Below are positions 53,628-63,593 of a stretch of DNA of 64,000 nt, piece after piece. The DNA lies in NCBI RefSeq assembly GCF_010731115.1, contig NZ_AP022616.1:1116001-1180000 (forward strand), read 5' to 3'. Within the stretch, counting starts at the first letter, position 1, and the number at the start of each line of letters is the position of its first letter. The notes under the pieces were generated by a model that worked only from the letters and a program-made list of their open reading frames with translations, made no database searches and was not told the DNA's origin. The DNA comes from Mycolicibacterium phocaicum. GTDB lineage: Bacteria > Actinomycetota > Actinomycetes > Mycobacteriales > Mycobacteriaceae. Position numbers and translations under genes: made by a program.

Positions 53628-54533
53628 TTACCAGCCCCGCTCGGCGAGCCGATGAGGCTCCGGCACATCCTCCACGTTGATGCCGACCATGGCCTCACCC
53701 AGACCGCGCGACACCTTGGCCAGCGTGTCGGGGTCGTCGTAGAACGTCGTGGCCTTGACGATGGCCGCGGCGCGGGCCGCCGGGTCACCGGACTTGAAGA
53801 TGCCCGAGCCGACGAACACACCCTCGGCGCCCAGCTGCATCATCATCGCGGCGTCGGCCGGGGTGGCGATGCCACCGGCGGTGAACAGCGTCACGGGCAG
53901 CTTGCCGGCCCGCGCGACCTCGACCACCAGCTCGTACGGCGCCTGCAATTCCTTTGCGGCAACGTACAGTTCGTCCTCCGACAGCGACGTCAGCCGACGG
54001 ATCTCGCCGCCGATCTTGCGCATGTGGGTGGTGGCGTTGGAGACATCCCCGGTGCCGGCCTCACCCTTGGAGCGGATCATCGCCGCGCCCTCGTTGATCC
54101 GGCGCAGGGCCTCACCCAGGTTGGTCGCGCCGCACACGAACGGCACGGTGAACTTCCACTTGTCGATGTGGTGGGTGTAGTCGGCCGGGGTCAACACCTC
54201 GGACTCGTCGATGTAGTCCACCCCGAGGCTCTGCAGAATCTGCGCCTCGACGAAGTGGCCGATACGGGCCTTGGCCATCACCGGGATGGTGACGGCGTCG
54301 ATGATGCCCTCGATCATGTCCGGGTCGCTCATCCGCGAGACGCCGCCCTGCGCGCGGATATCGGCGGGAACGCGCTCGAGCGCCATGACGGCGACGGCGC
54401 CTGAGCCTTCGGCGATGCGCGCCTGCTCGGGTGTTACGACGTCCATGATGACGCCGCCCTTCAGCATCTCGGCCATGCCGCGCTTGACCCGGGCGGTGCC
54501 CGTCTGACCGCTGTTATCCGCTGCGGTATCCAC
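53628..54533 (-). CDS. pdxS: Pyridoxal 5'-phosphate synthase lyase subunit PdxS
   Basis: A 301-residue TIM-barrel enzyme that joins ribose-5-phosphate, glyceraldehyde-3-phosphate and ammonia into PLP. Characteristic stretches are [28 protein letters not shown], and Ser-Lys-Gly-Glu-Ala-Gly-Thr-Gly with the lysine of the substrate adduct. The GTG at 54533 is preceded by GGGAG. It forms a complex with PdxT. Confidence 0.95.
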   Translation of the reverse strand: MDTAADNSGQTGTARVKRGMAEMLKGGVIMDVVTPEQARIAEGSGAVAVMALERVPADIRAQGGVSRMSDPDMIEGIIDAVTIPVMAKARIGHFVEAQILQSLGVDYIDESEVLTPADYTHHIDKWKFTVPFVCGATNLGEALRRINEGAAMIRSKGEAGTGDVSNATTHMRKIGGEIRRLTSLSEDELYVAAKELQAPYELVVEVARAGKLPVTLFTAGGIATPADAAMMMQLGAEGVFVGSGIFKSGDPAARAAAIVKATTFYDDPDTLAKVSRGLGEAMVGINVEDVPEPHRLAERGW

Positions 54534-54602
54534 TGCAATCTCCCTCAAGAATTTGGTACCCGCCAAGTCTAGTGGCCGGACCAAATCGGTTATCCGCGCA
54601 GG

Positions 54603-55637
54603 TCAGCGGATGGGCTGCGGCTCCCCGCCCGCCGTCACCGCCGGACGTGCCCCGTCGGCCAATTCGCCTGCGAGCGAAAGGTATTCACCGAGCTGCAATG
54701 GGTAGACAGTCTCACCATCTGCGGCCAGGCGGGCGATGACCGCCGCGTCACACCAGCGGTGCGCGTGGATCGACTGCCTTTCCACGGTGGTGTGACCACT
54801 GGTCACCGGCTCGAAGCGTGTCGTGCGGTACACGAAGAAGAATTCCTCGCTGCGGATCACAGACCCGTTGAACTCGAACACCGCCTCCCGGCGCCACACC
54901 GGGCCGGTCAGGTCGGCCGGGTCGACCTTCAGCCCGGTCTCCTCGGCGATCTCGCGGGCGGCGGCGTCGGGCAGCGACTCGTCCGGTTCGACCGCTCCCC
55001 CGACGGTGAACCACCACCGCGGCGCCATCAGCGGGTCGGCGGCCGGGTCGCTGCCGCAGAACAGCAGCACCTGCCCGTCCTGGTCCAGCAGCACGACGCG
55101 GGCCGACCGCCGTCGTCCCACCGCACCCGGCTCATGCCGCGACGCCCGCTCGACGATCTCGAAATACGTTGGCATGGCGGCGGTTCCGCCGAGATGCAGC
55201 CAGCGCACCAGGGTGCGCTCACGCAGCGCGAGGGTGTCGCGCACCGCGTCGTTGTGGAAGCGGCGGGCCAGCAGCACGCGGGCCTCGGCGTCGGCGAGCT
55301 CGGCTACCAGGGTCACCGGGATGGACGCCGGATCGACCTGCGCCAGGGCTCCCGACAGTTCGTTCTCCGCGGCCTCGCGGGCCGCGCGCGGGGCCCGTTC
55401 GGCTTCGTCCGCCAATGCGGCCAGGCGGCGGCCCGCCGGCCGGGACCCGTATGCGTCGGCGGCGACGGCGCGGGCGACCACCGCACGCCGGGCCAGCGCG
55501 CCGTCCAAGGCCTGCCACGACAGGTCGTAGCGGACGTGCAGCCGGTCGAGCCGGTGCGCGGTCTGATAGGCCCACACCACGGTGATCAGGACCGTCAGCA
55601 CCAGCACGACCAGCGCGACGATCAACAGCCAATGCAT
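54603..55637 (-). CDS. Membrane-anchored NUDIX hydrolase (Rv2609c-like)
   Basis: A 344-residue protein with a single N-terminal transmembrane helix (about residues 3-25), a helical middle region and a C-terminal NUDIX domain. The Nudix box is complete (G-x5-E-x7-R-E-x-x-E-E-x-G-L near residue 235): Gly-Ala-Val-Glu-Pro-Asp-Glu followed by Arg-Glu-Ile-Ala-Glu-Glu-Thr-Gly-Leu. It hydrolyses a nucleoside diphosphate linked to an unknown group. It is encoded directly upstream of nothing on its strand but 1 base after pimA, as in M. tuberculosis. Confidence 0.88.
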   Translation of the reverse strand: MHWLLIVALVVLVLTVLITVVWAYQTAHRLDRLHVRYDLSWQALDGALARRAVVARAVAADAYGSRPAGRRLAALADEAERAPRAAREAAENELSGALAQVDPASIPVTLVAELADAEARVLLARRFHNDAVRDTLALRERTLVRWLHLGGTAAMPTYFEIVERASRHEPGAVGRRRSARVVLLDQDGQVLLFCGSDPAADPLMAPRWWFTVGGAVEPDESLPDAAAREIAEETGLKVDPADLTGPVWRREAVFEFNGSVIRSEEFFFVYRTTRFEPVTSGHTTVERQSIHAHRWCDAAVIARLAADGETVYPLQLGEYLSLAGELADGARPAVTAGGEPQPIR

Positions 55638-56768
55638 TTAGGCCTCCACCCGGACCTTCGTCCCCGACCCCGCCACGGTTTCGTAGACCAGCATGATCTG
55701 CTGCGCGACCACCGACCAGTCGTAGCGGCGCACCGCCTGCGTGGCCGCCTCGGCGTACCGGCGGCGGTCGGCGTCGTTCGAGAGCATCTCGACCAGCGCT
55801 TCGCCGAGGGCTTCGGCATCGTCGACCGGCACCAGCCGGCCCGCCGTACCTTGGTCGAGCACGCGCCGGAAGGCGTCCAAGTCACTGGCCACCACGGGCG
55901 TGCCCGCGGCCATGGCCTCGACCAGCACGATGCCGAAGCTCTCGCCGCCGGTGTTCGGGGCGCAGTAGACGTCGGCGCTGCGCATGGCCGATGCCTTCTC
56001 GGCATCGTCGACCAGGCCGAGGAAGCGCAGGTGCCCCGCGTGCTCGCCGACAGTCTCCTTGAGGGCGTCCTCGTCGCCGCGGCCGACGATCAGCACCTCG
56101 ACGTCCGGGCAGGCCGCCACCAGTTTCGGCAGCGCCCCGACGAGCACCTGCATGCCTTTGCGCGGCTCGTCGAACCGGCCGAGGAACAGCACGGTGCGGC
56201 CGGGCCGCGGATAGCCGGGCAGCAGTGGCGCTTTGTCGAACGCCGACACGTCGACGCCGTTGGGAATCTCCACGGCGTCCGAGCCCAGGGCCTCCATCTG
56301 CCAGCGCCGGGCCAGATCGGACACCGCGATGCGGCCCATGATCTTCTCGTTCCAGGGCCGCAGAATCCCCTGAAAGACGTTGAGCGTCAAGGACTTCGTG
56401 GTCGACGTGTGGAACGTCGCGACGATCGGGCCGTTGGCCACCATCAGCGCCAGCAACGACAGGCTCGGGGCGTTGGGCTCGTGCAGATGCAGCACGTCGA
56501 AGTCGCCCTCGACGATCCAGCGCTTGACCATCCGCCGGGTCGCGGGGCCGAATCGCAGCCGCGCCACGGACCCGTTGTACGGGATGGGCACGGCCTTGCC
56601 CCCGGAGACGACGTAGTCGGGCAGATCGGCGTGCGTCTCGGCGGACGACGGCGCCAGCACACTGACCTCGTGGCCGTAGCCGCGCATCACCTCGGCCAGT
56701 TGCAGCACGTGTGCCTGAACGCCACCCGGTACGTCGAACGAGTACGGGCACACCATGCCGATGCGCAT
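55638..56768 (-). CDS. pimA: GDP-mannose-dependent phosphatidylinositol alpha-mannosyltransferase
   Basis: A 376-residue GT4 enzyme that adds the first mannose to phosphatidyl-myo-inositol at the cytoplasmic membrane face, starting PIM, LM and LAM synthesis. It begins Met-Arg-Ile-Gly-Met-Val-Cys-Pro-Tyr-Ser-Phe-Asp-Val-Pro-Gly-Gly-Val and has the retaining-GT motif Glu-x7-Glu at Gly-Gly-Glu-Ser-Phe-Gly-Ile-Val-Leu-Val-Glu-Ala near residue 270. The ATG at 56768 shares one base with the patA stop (TGATG). Confidence 0.95.
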   Translation of the reverse strand: MRIGMVCPYSFDVPGGVQAHVLQLAEVMRGYGHEVSVLAPSSAETHADLPDYVVSGGKAVPIPYNGSVARLRFGPATRRMVKRWIVEGDFDVLHLHEPNAPSLSLLALMVANGPIVATFHTSTTKSLTLNVFQGILRPWNEKIMGRIAVSDLARRWQMEALGSDAVEIPNGVDVSAFDKAPLLPGYPRPGRTVLFLGRFDEPRKGMQVLVGALPKLVAACPDVEVLIVGRGDEDALKETVGEHAGHLRFLGLVDDAEKASAMRSADVYCAPNTGGESFGIVLVEAMAAGTPVVASDLDAFRRVLDQGTAGRLVPVDDAEALGEALVEMLSNDADRRRYAEAATQAVRRYDWSVVAQQIMLVYETVAGSGTKVRVEA

Positions 56769-57721
56769 CAGCCGTTCCCGGCCAACCGGGCGCGACGTTC
56801 CTCGGACAGGTCCGCCAGCCACTGCGGTTGCAGCATGTGCCAGTCCGTCGGATGCGCGGCGATGCCTGCCTCGAAACGCGTCGCCAACTCCTGGGTGATG
56901 GCCCCGACGTCGCCGCTGGACGTATCGATCGGCGACGAGACGTCGAACTGCCAGTCGTTGGGTTTGTTCCAGCAGTGGACGGTCAGCAGCGTCGCGCCGG
57001 TGTTGACCGCAAGCTTGGCCGCGCCGGCCGGCATCCGGGTCGGCTCACCGAAGAGGTTGACCTGCACACCATTTCGCGACAGGTCCCGATCAGCCATGAG
57101 GCAGACGATGCGGCCCTCCTGCAACCGCTCGGTCAGCACCTCGAACGGCGGGCGCACTCCCCCGGTCAGCGGCAGGATCTCGAAGCCCAGGGATTCGCGG
57201 TACTCGACGAAACGGTTGTACAGCGACTCGGGCTTCAGGCGCTCGGCGACCGTGGTGAACTTGCCGTACTGGTGCACCACCGAGACGCCGGCCATGTCCC
57301 AGTTGCCGCTGTGCGGCACTGCCAGGATGACGCCGTTGCCGCACTCGAGGCCCGCCGCGATCTGCTCGGTGCCGACCAGGCAGTGCCGGAGCCTTTGTCC
57401 GAGGGTGCGCTGGTTCATCGACGGCAGCCGGAAAGCCTCCCGCCAGTAGCGGCCGTACGACGCCAGCGAGGCGCGGATGACGCGGCCCGGCACCTTGGCC
57501 GGCGGGACACCCAGCACCCGAGCCAGGTTCTTGCGCAGCTGCTCGGGACCGCCGCCACGCGCCGCATAGAGCGCGCCCGCGTCGAACATGTTGCGGGCGG
57601 CGAACTCCGGCATGGTCCGGATCAGACCCCACCCCGCGGCATAGCCGAGGTCCTTGATCTGCTCGCCCATCGGGACGTCGAAACCGCCGAAGGACGGCAC
57701 TCCGCCAGTGGGAACGCTCAT
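56768..57721 (-). CDS. patA: Phosphatidylinositol mannoside acyltransferase PatA
   Basis: A 317-residue LpxL/HtrB-type acyltransferase that puts palmitate on the first mannose of PIM. The catalytic H-x4-D is seen in Pro-His-Ser-Gly-Asn-Trp-Asp near residue 130, with Leu-Met-Ala-Asp-Arg-Asp and Ala-Pro/Val-Gly-Ala-Ala-Lys-Leu-Ala downstream. The ATG at 57721 overlaps the pgsA stop by four bases. The frame upstream is pgsA shadow. Confidence 0.93.
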   Translation of the reverse strand: MSVPTGGVPSFGGFDVPMGEQIKDLGYAAGWGLIRTMPEFAARNMFDAGALYAARGGGPEQLRKNLARVLGVPPAKVPGRVIRASLASYGRYWREAFRLPSMNQRTLGQRLRHCLVGTEQIAAGLECGNGVILAVPHSGNWDMAGVSVVHQYGKFTTVAERLKPESLYNRFVEYRESLGFEILPLTGGVRPPFEVLTERLQEGRIVCLMADRDLSRNGVQVNLFGEPTRMPAGAAKLAVNTGATLLTVHCWNKPNDWQFDVSSPIDTSSGDVGAITQELATRFEAGIAAHPTDWHMLQPQWLADLSEERRARLAGNG

Positions 57722-58377
57722 TGCTGCTCCTTCGACGGTGAACTCGACGGCAGCGGCTCGTCGGCGCCCGGCGAACGGCGCACCGAGGCCACGCGCTGGC
57801 CCAGCGTGATGATGCTGGCGACCGCCAGCACCCACATCGCGATGGGCAGCGCCAGCGGCAGCGGATGGATCGGCAGATCCGAGAACCCGGCACCCACCAG
57901 CACGATGATCAACCGCTCCGGGCGTTCGATGAAACCGCCGTCGGCGTTCAGTCCGCTGGCCTCGGCGCGGGCCTTGATGTACGAGATCACCTGCGAGGTG
58001 ACCAGGCAGATCAGCGTGGCGATCGCCAGCGGCTTGTCGTGCATCTCGAACGCGATCCACCACAGCAGGCCGCAGAACACCGCGCCGTCACCGATGCGGT
58101 CACAGGTCGCGTCGAGCACCGCCCCCAGGCGCGTGCCGTAGCCGCGTTCGCGGGCCATGGCGCCGTCGAGCATGTCGGCCAGCACGAAGAACCAGACCGC
58201 CACGGCGCCGTACCAAAGGTGCCCCGTCGGGAACAGCGTCAGTGCACTGATGACCGAGGCGGCGGTACCGATGACGGTGACGCTGTCCGGCGTCAGCCCG
58301 ATGCGCAGTGCTCCCCGGGCCAGCGGGCGGCTCACCTTGGTGTAGGCCGCGCGGGTCAGCAGGTAGAAGTCGCTCAC
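57718..58377 (-). CDS. pgsA: Phosphatidylinositol phosphate synthase
   Basis: A 219-residue CDP-alcohol phosphatidyltransferase with six hydrophobic helices, making phosphatidylinositol phosphate from CDP-diacylglycerol and inositol phosphate. The signature D-G-x2-A-R-x8-G-x3-D-x3-D is complete at Asp-Gly-Ala-Met-Ala-Arg-Glu-Arg ... Gly-Ala-Val-Leu-Asp-Ala-Thr-Cys-Asp near residue 75. The GTG at 58377 overlaps the HIT-gene stop by four bases. The product feeds the adjacent PatA and PimA. Confidence 0.94.
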   Translation of the reverse strand: MSDFYLLTRAAYTKVSRPLARGALRIGLTPDSVTVIGTAASVISALTLFPTGHLWYGAVAVWFFVLADMLDGAMARERGYGTRLGAVLDATCDRIGDGAVFCGLLWWIAFEMHDKPLAIATLICLVTSQVISYIKARAEASGLNADGGFIERPERLIIVLVGAGFSDLPIHPLPLALPIAMWVLAVASIITLGQRVASVRRSPGADEPLPSSSPSKEQQ

Positions 58378-58943
58378 GAGGCGCTGTCCTGCTTTGCCCA
58401 CTCGTCGGCCAGCAGCTTGCGGGTGTCGCGCAGCAGCTGCGGGATCACCTTGGTGCCGCCGATGACGGTGATGAAGTTGGCGTCGCCGCCCCAGCGTGGC
58501 ACCACGTGCATGTGCAGGTGGTCGGCCAGCGAACCGCCGGCCGAGGTGCCCAGGTTGAGCCCGACGTTGAAGGCGTGCGGGTTCGAGATCGCCTTCATCA
58601 CGCGAATTGCCTTCTGCGTGAACGTCATCAGCTCACTGCTCTCGGCCTCGGTGAGGTCCTCGAGTTCGGACACCTTCCGGTAAGGCACCACCATGAGGTG
58701 CCCCGGGTTGTACGGGTACAGGTTGAGCACCGCGTAGACCTGTTCGCCGCGCGCGACGATCAGGCCTTCCTCGTCGGACATGGTGGGGATGTCGATGAAC
58801 GGCTGCTTCGAGCCCGCGGACGTGCCCTCGCCGCCCTTCATCGGAGCGTCGACGATGTAGCTCATCCGGTGCGGCGTCCACAGCCGCTGCAGATAGTCGA
58901 CGTCGCCCACGCCGCGGTCCACGATGCTCCGATCCTCGGTCAC
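58374..58943 (-). CDS. HIT-domain nucleotide hydrolase/phosphorylase (Rv2613c-like)
   Basis: A 189-residue histidine-triad protein with His-Leu-His-Met-His-Val-Val-Pro near residue 147 (His-x-His-x-His). The Rv2613c orthologue has been described as a diadenosine tetraphosphate phosphorylase. The first conserved block (Tyr-Ile-Val-Asp-Ala-Pro and Pro-Tyr-Asn-Pro-Gly-His-Leu-Met) is intact. The start at 58943 overlaps the thrS stop by four bases. Confidence 0.92.
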   Translation of the reverse strand: MTEDRSIVDRGVGDVDYLQRLWTPHRMSYIVDAPMKGGEGTSAGSKQPFIDIPTMSDEEGLIVARGEQVYAVLNLYPYNPGHLMVVPYRKVSELEDLTEAESSELMTFTQKAIRVMKAISNPHAFNVGLNLGTSAGGSLADHLHMHVVPRWGGDANFITVIGGTKVIPQLLRDTRKLLADEWAKQDSAS

Positions 58944-61000
58944 GCCTGTGCGCCCCGCGCCTCGTTCACCAGGTCTGCGGTCGGGAAGGCATTTTCGCGG
59001 CGCGCGATCCAGCCCGCGATGAGGTCGGCGGCCTCGGCCACCGGGACACCGTTGACCTGGGTGCGGTCACCGAACCGGAAGGACACCGCACCTGCCTCTT
59101 TGTCCTTGTCGCCCGCGAGCAACATGAACGGCACCTTCTGGTTGGTGTGGTTGACGATCTTCTTGGCCATCCGGTCGTCGCTGCCGTCCACCTCGACCCG
59201 GATGCCACGCGACTTCAGTTGCGCCGCAACGTCGTACAGGTAGTCCAGGTGCGCGTCGGCGACCGGGATGCCGACGACCTGCACGGGGGCCAGCCAGGCC
59301 GGGAACGCACCGGCGTAATGCTCGGTGAGCACGCCGAAGAACCGCTCGATGGACCCGAACAGCGCGCGGTGGATCAGCACCGGACGCTGCCGGCTGCCGT
59401 CGGCCGCGGTGTACTCCAGCTCGAACCGGTCGGGCATGTTGAAGTCCAGCTGGATGGTCGACATCTGCCAGCTGCGGCCCAGCGCGTCCTTGACCTGGAC
59501 GGAGATCTTCGGACCGTAGAACGCCGCGCCGCCCGGGTCCGGCACCAGATCAAGACCGGAGGCCTCGGCGACCTCGCGCAGGGTCTCGGTGGCCTCTTCC
59601 CACAGTTCGTCGGAGCCGACGTACTTGTCCGGGTCCTTCGTCGACAGCTCCAGGAAGTAGTCGTCCAGGCCGTAGTCGCTGAGCAGGTCCAGTACGAACT
59701 GCAGCAGCGTGGTGAGCTCATCGCGCATCTGCTCACGGGTGACGTAGATGTGCGCGTCGTCCTGCGTCATGCCGCGCACGCGGGTCAGGCCGTGGACGAC
59801 GCCCGACTTCTCGTAGCGGTACACACTGCCGAACTCGAAGAGCCGCAGTGGCAGCTCGCGGTACGACCGCCCCCGCGACCGGAAGATCAGGTGGTGCATG
59901 GGGCAGTTCATGGGCTTGAGGTAGTAGTTCTGCCCCGGCTTGCGCAGCGTGCCGTCGTCGTTGAACTCCGCGTCGATGTGCATCGGCGGGTACATGCCGT
60001 CGGCGTACCACTCCAGGTGTCCCGAGGTGATGTACAGCTGCTCTTTGGTGATGTGCGGGGTGTTGACGAACTCGTAGCCGGCTTCCTGGTGCTTACGCCG
60101 CGAGTAGTCCTCCAGCTCCCGCCGCACGACGCCGCCCTTGGGGTGGAACACCGGCAGGCCCGAGCCCAGCTCGTCCGGGAAGCTGAACAGGTCCAGCTCC
60201 ACACCCAGCTTGCGGTGGTCGCGGCGCAGCGCCTCCTCGATCAGTTCGAGGTGCTTGTCGAGGGCCTCCTGCGACTCCCAGGCGGTGCCGTAGACGCGCT
60301 GCAGGCTGGCGTTCTTCTGGTCGCCGCGCCAGTACGCGGCACTGCTGCGGGTGAGCTTGAACGCCGGGATGTGCTTGGTGGTCGGGATGTGCGGGCCGCG
60401 GCACAGGTCGCCCCAAACCCGTTCGCGGGTACGGGGATTGAGGTTGTCGTAGGCCGTCAGCTCGTCGCCGCCGACCTCCATGATGTCGGCGTCACCGGAC
60501 TTGTCGTCGACCAGCTCGAGCTTGTAGGGCTCCTTGGCCAGCTCCTCGCGGGCCTGCTCCTTCGACTCGTACACGCGACGGTCGAACAGCTGACCGTCCT
60601 TGATGATCTTCTGCATGCGCTTCTCGAGCTTGGCCAGATCGTCCGGCGTGAACGGCTCGGCGACGCCGAAGTCGTAGTAGAAGCCGTCGGTGATCGGCGG
60701 GCCGATGCCGAGCTTGGCCTCGGGGAACAGATCCTGCACGGCCTGGGCCAGCACGTGGGCGCACGAGTGGCGGATGACGCTGCGACCGTCCTCGGTGTTC
60801 GCGGCGACCGGGACGACCTCGACGTCGACGTCCGGGGTCCAGGACAGGTCGCGCAGGCGGCCCTCGGCGTCCTTGACCACGACGATGGCGTCGACCTCGC
60901 CACGCTGCGGCAGCCCGGCCTCGCGGACCGCGGCGCCGGCGGTAGTCCCGGCAGCGACCCGGATCGGGGCTGCTGGTGCGGGGCTGGCGACGGCGGTCAT
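58940..61000 (-). CDS. thrS: Threonyl-tRNA synthetase
   Basis: A 686-residue class II synthetase with, in order: a TGS domain, an editing domain with His-Ser-Cys-Ala-His-Val-Leu-Ala-Gln near residue 79, catalytic domain with [14 protein letters not shown] (the zinc-binding region), [19 protein letters not shown], and the C-terminal anticodon domain. The first gene of the thrS-HIT-pgsA-patA-pimA-NUDIX run, all joined by short overlaps. Confidence 0.97.
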   Translation of the reverse strand: MTAVASPAPAAPIRVAAGTTAGAAVREAGLPQRGEVDAIVVVKDAEGRLRDLSWTPDVDVEVVPVAANTEDGRSVIRHSCAHVLAQAVQDLFPEAKLGIGPPITDGFYYDFGVAEPFTPDDLAKLEKRMQKIIKDGQLFDRRVYESKEQAREELAKEPYKLELVDDKSGDADIMEVGGDELTAYDNLNPRTRERVWGDLCRGPHIPTTKHIPAFKLTRSSAAYWRGDQKNASLQRVYGTAWESQEALDKHLELIEEALRRDHRKLGVELDLFSFPDELGSGLPVFHPKGGVVRRELEDYSRRKHQEAGYEFVNTPHITKEQLYITSGHLEWYADGMYPPMHIDAEFNDDGTLRKPGQNYYLKPMNCPMHHLIFRSRGRSYRELPLRLFEFGSVYRYEKSGVVHGLTRVRGMTQDDAHIYVTREQMRDELTTLLQFVLDLLSDYGLDDYFLELSTKDPDKYVGSDELWEEATETLREVAEASGLDLVPDPGGAAFYGPKISVQVKDALGRSWQMSTIQLDFNMPDRFELEYTAADGSRQRPVLIHRALFGSIERFFGVLTEHYAGAFPAWLAPVQVVGIPVADAHLDYLYDVAAQLKSRGIRVEVDGSDDRMAKKIVNHTNQKVPFMLLAGDKDKEAGAVSFRFGDRTQVNGVPVAEAADLIAGWIARRENAFPTADLVNEARGAQA

Positions 61001-61078
61001 CGAGACACTCCTACTGGTTAGGTGACGATCGCGACCATGCTATCGGCACCGGTCATCGCTTCGCGGCCCAGCGCCGCC

Positions 61079-61690
61079 TCAAGGCTGACCCGGCTTGAGC
61101 CTGACGAAGAGGGCCTCGGCGTCGGCGAGCACCGTGTCACCGTCCAGCAGCGCGCCGGTGATGAAGATCTTGCGGCCCTCGACGCGCTCCAGCGTCGCCG
61201 TGGCGCGTAGGTCTTTTTCGACCGGGACGATCTGCCGGTAGTTGATGTGCAGGTAGGCGGTGCGCTGGAACGGGCTGTCGGTGAGCCGGTAGGCGGCATG
61301 CCCGAGCACCGAGTCGAACAGCAGCCCGATGGACCCGCCGTGCGCGGCGCCGTTGCGGCCCAGATGAAAGCGCCGGAAGCGGACCGAGCCGGCGATCCGG
61401 CCGTCATCGGTGACCTTGAGGTCGGACGGCACGTTCAGGACGTTGCCGCGGTTGGGCAGGTCGAGGCGACGGCCCGACGGCGAGTGCCACTCGTCGGCGC
61501 GGTACGGCGCCAGCAGGGCGTTGGCCTGTTCGATGAGGTTCGCGGCCTGCGTGATGACGTCGTCCGGCGCGTCGGCGCCGCGCGCGTGGTCGCCGGCCAT
61601 GCGGACGGATTCGACGAACCTGCCGTAGTCGGGGCCGCCCTGGGTGGTCGGTTTGGGCGGGTTGAATCCTCCACCGGCATGCTTATCCAC
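61079..61690 (-). CDS. PaaI-like hotdog thioesterase
   Basis: A 203-residue protein with one hotdog fold in the C-terminal two thirds: Asn-Gly-Ala-Ala-His-Gly-Gly-Ser-Ile-Gly-Leu-Leu-Phe-Asp near residue 117, Tyr-Leu-His-Ile-Asn-Tyr-Arg and Ala-Glu-Ala-Leu-Phe-Val. These fit the PaaI/hotdog thioesterase family acting on acyl-CoA. The N-terminus is a helical extension. It is divergent from the DUF1990 gene at 61724, whose start is 33 bases away. Confidence 0.83.
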   Translation of the reverse strand: MDKHAGGGFNPPKPTTQGGPDYGRFVESVRMAGDHARGADAPDDVITQAANLIEQANALLAPYRADEWHSPSGRRLDLPNRGNVLNVPSDLKVTDDGRIAGSVRFRRFHLGRNGAAHGGSIGLLFDSVLGHAAYRLTDSPFQRTAYLHINYRQIVPVEKDLRATATLERVEGRKIFITGALLDGDTVLADAEALFVRLKPGQP

Positions 61691-61723
61691 CTGTTTCTCT
61701 TATCACGGTGGCATGGTGGCCCT

Positions 61724-62221
61724 ATGCAGCTGAGCGACCTGGCCGACCTGACGTTCACCTATCCCGACGTCGGCGCCACCGCCGGGCCGCTGCCGGACGG
61801 CTATCACCACGTCCATGCGGAGGCCCAGATCGGTTCGGGTCGAGCACGATTCGACAAGGCGGCCGCCGCGGTCCTGCGGTGGGAAATGCAGCGAGGTGTC
61901 GGCATGCGGGTGGAGGCGACCACCGTCACTGCTGCAGTGGGTACCGACATGCTGGGCCGTCTCGGACCCGTGCAGGTGCCGTGCCGCGTGGTGTACGTCG
62001 TCGACGAACCCGACCGGCGCGGGTTCGCGTACGGGACGCTGCCCGGCCACCCGGAGTCCGGCGAGGAACTGTTCAGCGTGCGTTATGACCCCACCAGCGA
62101 CGCGGTCTTCGCCGCGGCGACCGCGTTCTCGCGGCCCGCACTCTGGTGGAGCCGTCTCGGCGCTCCGGTTTCGCGGGTCGCGCAGCGGGTGATCGCGCGG
62201 CGCTACTTGCGGGCGGTCTGA
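61724..62221 (+). CDS. DUF1990 family protein
   Basis: A 165-residue protein with the DUF1990 layout: Leu-Thr-Phe-Thr-Tyr-Pro-Asp-Val-Gly, Tyr-His-His-Val-His near residue 26, Ala-Val-Leu-Arg-Trp-Glu-Met-Gln-Arg-Gly near residue 50 and Phe-Ala-Tyr-Gly-Thr-Leu-Pro-Gly-His-Pro-Glu-Ser-Gly-Glu-Glu. It is a small lipid-binding-like fold of unknown function. It is divergent from the thioesterase gene and ends before the hairpin at 62248. Confidence 0.85.
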   Translation: MQLSDLADLTFTYPDVGATAGPLPDGYHHVHAEAQIGSGRARFDKAAAAVLRWEMQRGVGMRVEATTVTAAVGTDMLGRLGPVQVPCRVVYVVDEPDRRGFAYGTLPGHPESGEELFSVRYDPTSDAVFAAATAFSRPALWWSRLGAPVSRVAQRVIARRYLRAV

Positions 62222-62247
62222 CCGACCGGGCGGCCCTTCGGGTGCGG

Positions 62248-62277
62248 GCCTGCCGCTCCGCCGCTGAAGCGGCAGGC
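62248..62277. terminator. Hairpin between DUF1990 and HNH genes
   Basis: GCCTGCCGCT (62248-62257) and AGCGGCAGGC (62268-62277) form a perfect 10-base stem around a 10-base loop, between convergent genes ending at 62221 and 62328. There is no U-tract. Confidence 0.7.
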
Positions 62278-62327
62278 TCGCTGGGTTGTCACTGTTGAGT
62301 TGTCAAGGTGCGCGATGCTTTTAGGTA

Positions 62328-63566
62328 TTAGGCGGCCGCGTCGAGTCGCATGGTGCGGCGGTTGTAGGCGGGGATCGGTTTTCGGTGTGGGTCGACGGTG
62401 GCGGGTGGGATGAGCCACGGGTGTTTGTCCAGGCCCATGACGACGTCCCAGCCGTCGTGGTGGACGTTGGCGTGGCAGGCCGGGCACAACAGACACCCGT
62501 TGCCCAGACTCGTTTCACCGCCGTGGGTCCAGTGCACGATGTGATGGGCGTGGGTCCGGCCGGGTGGTGCGCCGCATTTGATGCAGCATTGATCCCGGTG
62601 ATACAGCGCTTTGCGCAGATGGGGTGGGAACAGGCGTTTCTCCCGCCCCATATCCAGGGGTACGTGTTCGCCGTCGACGATCATCGTGGTCAGGGTGGTG
62701 TCGCAGGTGAGTCGGTCCAGGGTCATGGTGCTGATCGACCCGATGAATTCCAGCGTGGCCAGATCCGGGGCGTCGGCGGGGACGGTCAGCAGTAGTTGCG
62801 TTCGCGGCACGGAGGCGACGTCCCCGCCGCGGGCCGCGATATCCAACACCGCTTCCAGGGCGTCCGCCCGCCGCCGGGACGCGGACCGCACATCGGGGCT
62901 GCCGTCGGGTTCGGGCCGCGGCGCCGACCCCTGCTCCATCGCCGCGATGTACTTCGCACCGACTTCGGCATCCAAATCCGCGCGGATCTGGACGCGGCCG
63001 TCGCTGGTGACGCGGTGGTCGGCGGTGTTGATCGACCGATCCTCAGCCGCCGGCAGCCCACCTTCAGCCGCGGCGACCCGGTTGCCCAGCCGGCGGGCCC
63101 GGGCCCCGATGTCGGCGGGGGTGGCGCCGGAGAAGAACTGCCCCAACAGATCCGTCAGCTGCGCGAACCGGGCCTGCTCGTCGATTGGTCCGGGTGCGCG
63201 GGCCTGAATGTGGTTGATCCCTTTGACGATCGCATCGACATGCTCCCCCGACATCGCCCCGTCGGCGGCATGCGCCGCCAGCGTCGGCAACACCGGCAGG
63301 GCGCCGCCGACCCGGACCAGCCGCTCGGCCACCGACGGCGCACAGCCCAACGCCATCAACAGCTCCCGCGGCGTCCGGCCTTGGCTGGCCGCCACCCCAC
63401 AGCGGCCGAGCACCCCGGTCAGCATCGCCGCCAGATGATCGATCACATTGCGCAGCGTCACCACGCACGTCATCGCCTCCACCGCATCGCCCGCAGGCAT
63501 GTCGTCGGGGACCTGCACGCCGCGGAGGGCCTCAAGGCTGGTGGTGAAATCCGGTGCGATTCCCAT
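62328..63566 (-). CDS. DUF222/13E12-type HNH endonuclease-like protein
   Basis: A 412-residue protein: an N-terminal DUF222 domain of about 300 residues, then an HNH motif in Cys-Ile-Lys-Cys-Gly-Ala-Pro-Pro-Gly-Arg-Thr-His-Ala-His-His-Ile-Val-His-Trp-Thr-His-Gly-Gly and Cys-Pro-Ala-Cys-His near residue 365, the zinc-knuckle HNH nuclease fold. In mycobacteria this is the 13E12 repeat family, present in many copies and often SOS-regulated. The ATG at 63566 is used; a TTG at 63572 is also in frame. A perfect LexA box lies 12 bases upstream. Confidence 0.9.
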   Translation of the reverse strand: MGIAPDFTTSLEALRGVQVPDDMPAGDAVEAMTCVVTLRNVIDHLAAMLTGVLGRCGVAASQGRTPRELLMALGCAPSVAERLVRVGGALPVLPTLAAHAADGAMSGEHVDAIVKGINHIQARAPGPIDEQARFAQLTDLLGQFFSGATPADIGARARRLGNRVAAAEGGLPAAEDRSINTADHRVTSDGRVQIRADLDAEVGAKYIAAMEQGSAPRPEPDGSPDVRSASRRRADALEAVLDIAARGGDVASVPRTQLLLTVPADAPDLATLEFIGSISTMTLDRLTCDTTLTTMIVDGEHVPLDMGREKRLFPPHLRKALYHRDQCCIKCGAPPGRTHAHHIVHWTHGGETSLGNGCLLCPACHANVHHDGWDVVMGLDKHPWLIPPATVDPHRKPIPAYNRRTMRLDAAA

Positions 63567-63577
63567 GCCCAATTGTA

Positions 63578-63593
63578 TCGAACATACGTTCGA
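63578..63593. promoter_or_regulatory. LexA (SOS) box ahead of the HNH gene
   Basis: TCGAAC-ATAC-GTTCGA is a perfect match to the mycobacterial LexA consensus. It ends 12 bases before the minus-strand start codon at 63566, which implies an almost leaderless, DNA-damage-induced transcript. It is also 125 bases from the divergent kinase start. Confidence 0.92.

Noticed and set aside
54759..57449. 896-residue open frame on the plus strand
   Set aside because: It is antisense to NUDIX, pimA and patA, all with intact catalytic motifs, and has the composition of a frame shadow.
59147..61021. 624-residue open frame on the plus strand
   Set aside because: It lies antisense to thrS, which is full length with all class II motifs.
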